64,000 nt of DNA, taken from Microbacterium yannicii (GTDB lineage Bacteria > Actinomycetota > Actinomycetes > Actinomycetales > Microbacteriaceae). Below the pieces are notes generated by a model. That model was not told the origin of the DNA and ran no database searches. It worked only from the letters and a program-made list of their open reading frames with translations. Below, piece by piece: positions 60,008 through 64,000 of the stretch; within the stretch, counting starts at the first letter, position 1, and each line of letters starts with the position of its first letter. The DNA is taken from assembly GCF_024055635.1 (NCBI RefSeq), contig NZ_JAMXMB010000012.1, positions 1 to 64,000 of the forward strand, given 5' to 3'. The translations under genes and the position numbers were made by a program.

Positions 60008-61807
60008 ATGATGGAGGCGATGACGACGCCGAGCACCGAGCTCATCGTCGCCATCGAGGATGCGGCGACCGCTTCCCGGACGCCGATGTGGAAGCGCCTG
60101 CTGAAAGACCCGCAGTTCGTGATCACGGCGAGCATTCTGCTGCTCATCTTCCTCATGGGCGTCCTCACCCCGCTGCTGACGCAGCAGGGACCGAACGACG
60201 CCGACCTCTCGATGGTCAATGCACCGGTCGGCACCCCCGGCTACCCGCTGGGCGCTGACGAATCCGGCCGCGACATCTGGACGCGACTCCTGCACTCCAT
60301 CAACACGGCCGCCATCTCCGCCCTCATCGGTGCCGGCGTTGCGCTGACGGTCGGTGTGATCGCGGGCCTCATCGGCGGGTACTTCGGCGCGGTGACCCGG
60401 GCGTCGACGGAGTGGCTGTTCAGCCTCATCATGACCTTCCCCGGCATCCTGCTGCTGATCATCCTCATGCCGGTGACCGGAGGCGATTATCGCTTCACGA
60501 TGCTGATCTTCGGCGTGCTGCTCTCGCCGGGGATCTACCGCATCGTGCGCAACCTCGTCGTCGGCGTCAAGAACGAGCTCTACGTGGATGCCGCGCGGGT
60601 CTCGGGCCTGGGCAACATGCGCATCCTCAGCCGTCACGTGCTCTTCGTCGTCCGCGGCCCGATCATCATCGCCGCGGCGTTCATGGCGGGTTCCGCCATC
60701 GCCGTGCAGTCCGGGCTCGCGTTCCTCGGCGTCGGCTCGCTGCAGATCCCGAGCTTCGGCTCGATGATCTCCTCCGGCTTCCGCAACCTCTACATCGCTC
60801 CCACGCAGTTCCTGTGGCCCAGCCTGCTGCTCGGCGTCATCACCGCCTCGCTGGTGCTCCTCGGCAACGCGCTGCGCGACACCCTCGAAGGCTCCAAGCC
60901 CACACCGGTCAAAGTGGGCACCGGCCAGCGTGTGGCGACGGGTGCCGACGTCGCGCCCCGCGGGTCGGGCGCGCTGCTCGAAATCACCGACCTCGGAATC
61001 GCGTACCGGGGTCCCAGCGGTCAGCCGCGCGAGGTGGTCCGCGGGGTATCCCTGTCGGTCGCGCGCGGGCAGGTCGTCGGCGTCGTCGGAGAATCCGGTT
61101 CGGGCAAGACGCAGACGGCGTTCGCCACGCTCGGCGTGCTCCCGGCGGAGGCGGTCATCACGCGCGGGTCCATCCTCTTCGACGGCCAGGAGCTGGTGGG
61201 TCTGACCGACGCGCAGATGCGGCCGCTCCGCGGCAAGGCGATCGCGTACATCCCGCAGGAGCCGATGTCGAACCTCGACCCCTCGTATCGCGTGGGCTCC
61301 CAGCTGGTCGAAGGAGTGCGCTCCGCGCTCGGGGTGTCGAAGCGCGAGGCCAAGGCCCGCGTGCTCGCGCTGCTGGAACGGTGCGGCATCGCCGACCCTG
61401 CGCGCACCTTCGACTCCTATCCGCACCAGATCTCCGGCGGCATGGCGCAGCGCGTGCTCATCGCGGGCGCCGTCGCCAGCCGGCCGCAGCTCCTCATCGC
61501 GGACGAGCCCACCACCGCGCTGGACGTCACCGTGCAGGCAGAGATCCTCGATCTGCTCCGCGATCTGCAGTCCGAGCTCGACATGGCGATCCTCCTGGTG
61601 ACCCACAACTTCGGTGTCGTGGCGGACCTGTGCGACCGCATCGTCGTGATGCAGAAGGGGACCGTCGTGGAGGCGGGATCGGCGCTCGAGATCTTCCGGC
61701 ATCCGCAGGAGGACTATACGAAGATGCTGCTCGGCGCGATCCTCGACGATGGGTCGGTCCGTGCCGACGAGCCGGCGGCTGCGCCGGTGGAAGGGATCCT
61801 GCGATGA
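60008..61807 (+). CDS. Fused DppC-type permease and DppD-type ATPase
   Basis: A 599-residue single chain with two usually separate subunits. Residues 1-295 are a DppC-type permease with six helices and the EAA loop YVDAARVSGLGNMRILSRHV (192-211). Residues 295-322 are a linker. Residues 323-599 are a complete ATPase: Walker A GESGSGKT (361-368), Q loop IPQEPMSN, signature QISGGMAQR (474-482), Walker B LLIADE (495-500) and VTHNF switch. There is no stop or restart between the halves. The start is uncertain: ATG 60008 is used; TTG 59987 overlapping the dppB-type stop is possible. Confidence 0.9.
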   Translation: MMEAMTTPSTELIVAIEDAATASRTPMWKRLLKDPQFVITASILLLIFLMGVLTPLLTQQGPNDADLSMVNAPVGTPGYPLGADESGRDIWTRLLHSINTAAISALIGAGVALTVGVIAGLIGGYFGAVTRASTEWLFSLIMTFPGILLLIILMPVTGGDYRFTMLIFGVLLSPGIYRIVRNLVVGVKNELYVDAARVSGLGNMRILSRHVLFVVRGPIIIAAAFMAGSAIAVQSGLAFLGVGSLQIPSFGSMISSGFRNLYIAPTQFLWPSLLLGVITASLVLLGNALRDTLEGSKPTPVKVGTGQRVATGADVAPRGSGALLEITDLGIAYRGPSGQPREVVRGVSLSVARGQVVGVVGESGSGKTQTAFATLGVLPAEAVITRGSILFDGQELVGLTDAQMRPLRGKAIAYIPQEPMSNLDPSYRVGSQLVEGVRSALGVSKREAKARVLALLERCGIADPARTFDSYPHQISGGMAQRVLIAGAVASRPQLLIADEPTTALDVTVQAEILDLLRDLQSELDMAILLVTHNFGVVADLCDRIVVMQKGTVVEAGSALEIFRHPQEDYTKMLLGAILDDGSVRADEPAAAPVEGILR

Positions 61808-62643
61808 GCCTTCTCGAGATCGGTGACCTTCGCGTCGCCTTCCCCGGTCGCGGCTGGCGGGCGAAGCCCGTCGAGGTGCTGCACGGCGTCTCCCTCGACG
61901 TCGGCCAGGGGGAGACCCTGGGCCTGGTGGGGGAGTCGGGTTCCGGAAAGACGACCATCGGGCGCGCAGTGCTCGGGCTCGTCAAGCCCTCCGGCGGTCG
62001 CATCCTGTTCGACAGCGAGGACATCACCGCTGTCGGCACGCGGGAGCGGCGTCGCCTGGCGAGAGACATCCAAGTGGTGTTCCAGGACCCGTACACCTCC
62101 CTCAATCCCTCGCTCACAGTCGGCGACATCCTCGCGGAGCCGCTCGTCGTGCAGGGCGCGACTGCGAAGGACGCGCGGGCACGGGTGCGGACGCTGCTGG
62201 ACCAGGTGGGACTGCCTGCGGATGCCGCGGAGCGACTCCCGCGCGAGTTCTCCGGCGGTCAGCGCCAACGTGTCGCCATCGCGCGCGCGCTCGCGCCGAA
62301 GCCGAAGCTCATCGTCTGCGACGAGCCGGTCAGCGCCTTGGATCTCTCGACGCAGGAGCGGGTCCTCGACCTCTTCATCGACATCCAGCGCTCCACCGGT
62401 GTCGCCTACCTCTTCATCTCGCACGACCTGACGGTCGTCCGTCACATCAGTCATCGCGTGGCGGTGCTGTACCGAGGAGACCTCGTCGAGACCGGGCCGG
62501 CGGCCCGAGTGACGTCGGACCCCGAGCACGATTACACGCGACGGCTGCTTCTGGCATCACCCGTCGCAGATCCGGTGGTTCAGCAGCAGCGGCGTGAGGA
62601 ACGTCGCAAGCTGGTGGCGGCCGAGAGAGCAGTGACGGCCTGA
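61804..62643 (+). CDS. ABC transporter ATPase, DppF type
   Basis: A 279-residue ATPase of the oligopeptide family. Walker A GESGSGKT (43-50), Q loop VVFQDPYTSLNP, signature EFSGGQRQR (148-156), Walker B LIVCDEP (169-175) and the H-loop ISHDL. The C-terminal tail after 250 is short compared with typical DppF, which usually carries a Cys cluster (iron-sulfur in some) near residue 300; that part is missing. ATG 61804 overlaps the fused gene by four bases. It forms the second ATP-binding half next to the fused ATPase. Confidence 0.93.
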   Translation: MSLLEIGDLRVAFPGRGWRAKPVEVLHGVSLDVGQGETLGLVGESGSGKTTIGRAVLGLVKPSGGRILFDSEDITAVGTRERRRLARDIQVVFQDPYTSLNPSLTVGDILAEPLVVQGATAKDARARVRTLLDQVGLPADAAERLPREFSGGQRQRVAIARALAPKPKLIVCDEPVSALDLSTQERVLDLFIDIQRSTGVAYLFISHDLTVVRHISHRVAVLYRGDLVETGPAARVTSDPEHDYTRRLLLASPVADPVVQQQRREERRKLVAAERAVTA

Positions 62644-62644
62644 C

Positions 62645-64000
62645 ATGACACAGCGCCCCATCCTTCCCGGATTCCACCCCGACCCCTCGATCTGCCGTGT
62701 CGGCGACGAGTATTACCTCGCCACTTCCTCTTTCGAGTACTTCCCCGGTGTGCCGATCTTCCGCTCGCGCGACCTCGTCGAGTGGACGCAGCTGGGGAAC
62801 GTCCTCGATCGTCCGTCGCAGCTGAACGTGCGCGCCGGGCTCACCGGGGCGAGCGGCGGGATCTACGCGCCGACGTTGCGCCATCAGGGCGGCCGATTCT
62901 GGATGACGACGACGAACATCCATGACATCGCGCGAGGGCAGCTCATCGTCCACTCCGACGACCCGGCGGGCCCGTGGAGCGAGCCGGTCTACACCGAGGG
63001 ACTCCTCGGGATCGATCCCGACCTCTCGTGGGACGACGACGGAGTATGCCGGCTCACCTGGAGCGACGTCATCCGCCCCGGCATCTCGCAGGCGGTCGTC
63101 GATCCCGCCACCGGCGCGGTGCTCTCGGAGCCCCAGACGGTGTGGGCCGGCACGGGCGGTGCCCACGCCGAAGGCCCCCATCTGGTGCGCCGGGGAGACT
63201 GGTGGTACCTGCTCGTGGCGGAAGGCGGCACAGGCCCTGGTCACATGGTGACCATCGCGCGCTCGCGACAGCCAGAGGGGCCGTTCGAGCCCTCGCCCAC
63301 CAATCCGATCCTCACTCATCGCAGCACGAGCGCCGACGTCCAGTCGACCGGGCATGCGGACCTGGTGCAGCTCGCCGACGGCACCTGGGCGATGGTCTTC
63401 TTGGGGACCAGACCCCGCGGCACGTTCCCCCGTTGGCATACGAACGGCCGAGAGACCTTCCTCGCGGGAGTCGACTGGGTGGACGACTGGCCCGTCGTCG
63501 ACGAGAGCCGCTTCGACGTCGCCGAGCTCGACACGGCCTTCGACGACCGCTTCGAAAGCGCCGCACTGGACGCGCGGTGGATCGCGCCCGGGGTCATGCC
63601 GGCGTCGTTCGCCGTGCCTGGTGAGGGCGGGGTGACGCTGAGCCGCGGTGCGTCGGGAGAAGCCCGCCCGCTGGTCACGCGCGTCCGCGATGAGACGTGG
63701 TCGGCTCGAGCCGATGCCCTCGGTGACTTCGCGCTGTCCGTCCGGATCGATGATGCGCATCGTGTGAGCATCGAGCGCATCGGCGACGAACTGGTCGTGC
63801 GCGGGGTGATCGGCCCGCTCGACGGAGTCCTCGCCCGCGCCGATGCGCCCCGCTCCGCCTACTCGCTCGAGATCCGCGCAGAGGAGTTCGAAGCCGAGCG
63901 CGGGGCGCGGCGGGGCCCGGATCTCGTCAGGCTCGGGTACGCGACCGACGAGTTCGTCGAACTCGCGCAGGTGGACGGCCGCTACCTCGCCACCGAGGTG
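62645..64000 (+). CDS. GH43 beta-xylosidase-like glycosidase, cut by the window end
   Basis: An open frame of 452 codons with no stop before the window edge; the start ATG 62645 follows the previous stop by one base. The catalytic set is complete: Asp13 in GFHPDPSICRVGDEYYLATS, Asp124 in LGIDPDLSWDDDG and Glu176 in GAHAEGPHLV. After residue 305 a C-terminal beta-sandwich begins (DTAFDDRFESAALDARWIAP), typical of the beta-xylosidase/arabinofuranosidase branch. It is cytoplasmic and the last visible gene of the site-e operon. It should split imported xylo- or arabino-oligosaccharides. The 3' end is unknown. Confidence 0.93.
   Translation, partial: MTQRPILPGFHPDPSICRVGDEYYLATSSFEYFPGVPIFRSRDLVEWTQLGNVLDRPSQLNVRAGLTGASGGIYAPTLRHQGGRFWMTTTNIHDIARGQLIVHSDDPAGPWSEPVYTEGLLGIDPDLSWDDDGVCRLTWSDVIRPGISQAVVDPATGAVLSEPQTVWAGTGGAHAEGPHLVRRGDWWYLLVAEGGTGPGHMVTIARSRQPEGPFEPSPTNPILTHRSTSADVQSTGHADLVQLADGTWAMVFLGTRPRGTFPRWHTNGRETFLAGVDWVDDWPVVDESRFDVAELDTAFDDRFESAALDARWIAPGVMPASFAVPGEGGVTLSRGASGEARPLVTRVRDETWSARADALGDFALSVRIDDAHRVSIERIGDELVVRGVIGPLDGVLARADAPRSAYSLEIRAEEFEAERGARRGPDLVRLGYATDEFVELAQVDGRYLATEV

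Noticed and set aside
1-64000. CRISPR array, rRNA, complete tRNA, insertion sequence or prophage
   Set aside because: No spaced direct repeats, no transposase, integrase or phage structural frames and no tRNA cloverleaf were seen on either strand.

Overview
This window comes from a high-GC actinobacterium. The protein families, the frequent GTG starts, the -10-to-ATG spacings that imply leaderless mRNAs and the lack of any rRNA, tRNA or CRISPR locus fit a soil- or plant-associated member of the Microbacteriaceae, most like Microbacterium. That assignment is inferred from gene content and base composition, not from a marker gene. The dominant theme is uptake and breakdown of plant-type polysaccharides, with one anti-plasmid defence locus embedded in the left half.

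Left part (1-11 kb). The first 560 bases hold remnants of at least three genes. Next come a quinone-oxidoreductase-like MDR protein with its MerR regulator, then a small sugar cluster: a LacI regulator divergent from an ABC substrate-binding lipoprotein, a Gfo/Idh/MocA dehydrogenase and a DUF6807 protein, with no permease. An MFS exporter/ArsR pair, two small orphan proteins and a divergent GNAT / XRE-cupin pair follow.

Defence locus (11.1-16.8 kb, minus strand). jetA (DUF3375), jetB (DUF4194) and jetC (SMC/MukB-like ATPase) form a translationally coupled Wadjet type I operon. The fourth gene, the TOPRIM nuclease jetD that normally follows jetC, is missing. Its place is taken by a convergent XRE-cupin regulator, and only a 29-codon coupled frame follows jetC.

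Middle part (17-28 kb). This contains an HSL-type esterase with a membrane protein, a MarR/DHA2 multidrug exporter pair, a monooxygenase-like protein, an AGCS amino-acid symporter, a type I sulfatase, a GH38 alpha-mannosidase and a small esterase.

Glycan region (28-64 kb). A CUT1 ABC transporter operon continues into a 1246-residue secreted clan-A-like glycosidase, a dehydrogenase, a CE7-type esterase and a LacI regulator. After a MarR/SDR pair comes a second block: a GH35-like beta-galactosidase, a TetR-controlled (alpha/alpha)6 glycosidase, a second CUT1 transporter, an SDR with a GH43, an alpha-L-rhamnosidase (GH78) with uronate isomerase and fructuronate reductase, then an oligopeptide-type ABC transporter whose second permease and first ATPase are fused, and a further GH43 that runs off the window end. 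Five transcription units of this block carry the same 16-bp palindromic operator (consensus TGGCAAYCGRTTGYCA) over or beside their promoters, so they probably form one LacI-type regulon. Rhamnose, uronate, galactose and arabinose/xylose chemistry together suggest a rhamnose- and uronate-capped pectin or arabinogalactan side chain as the substrate; this is inference.
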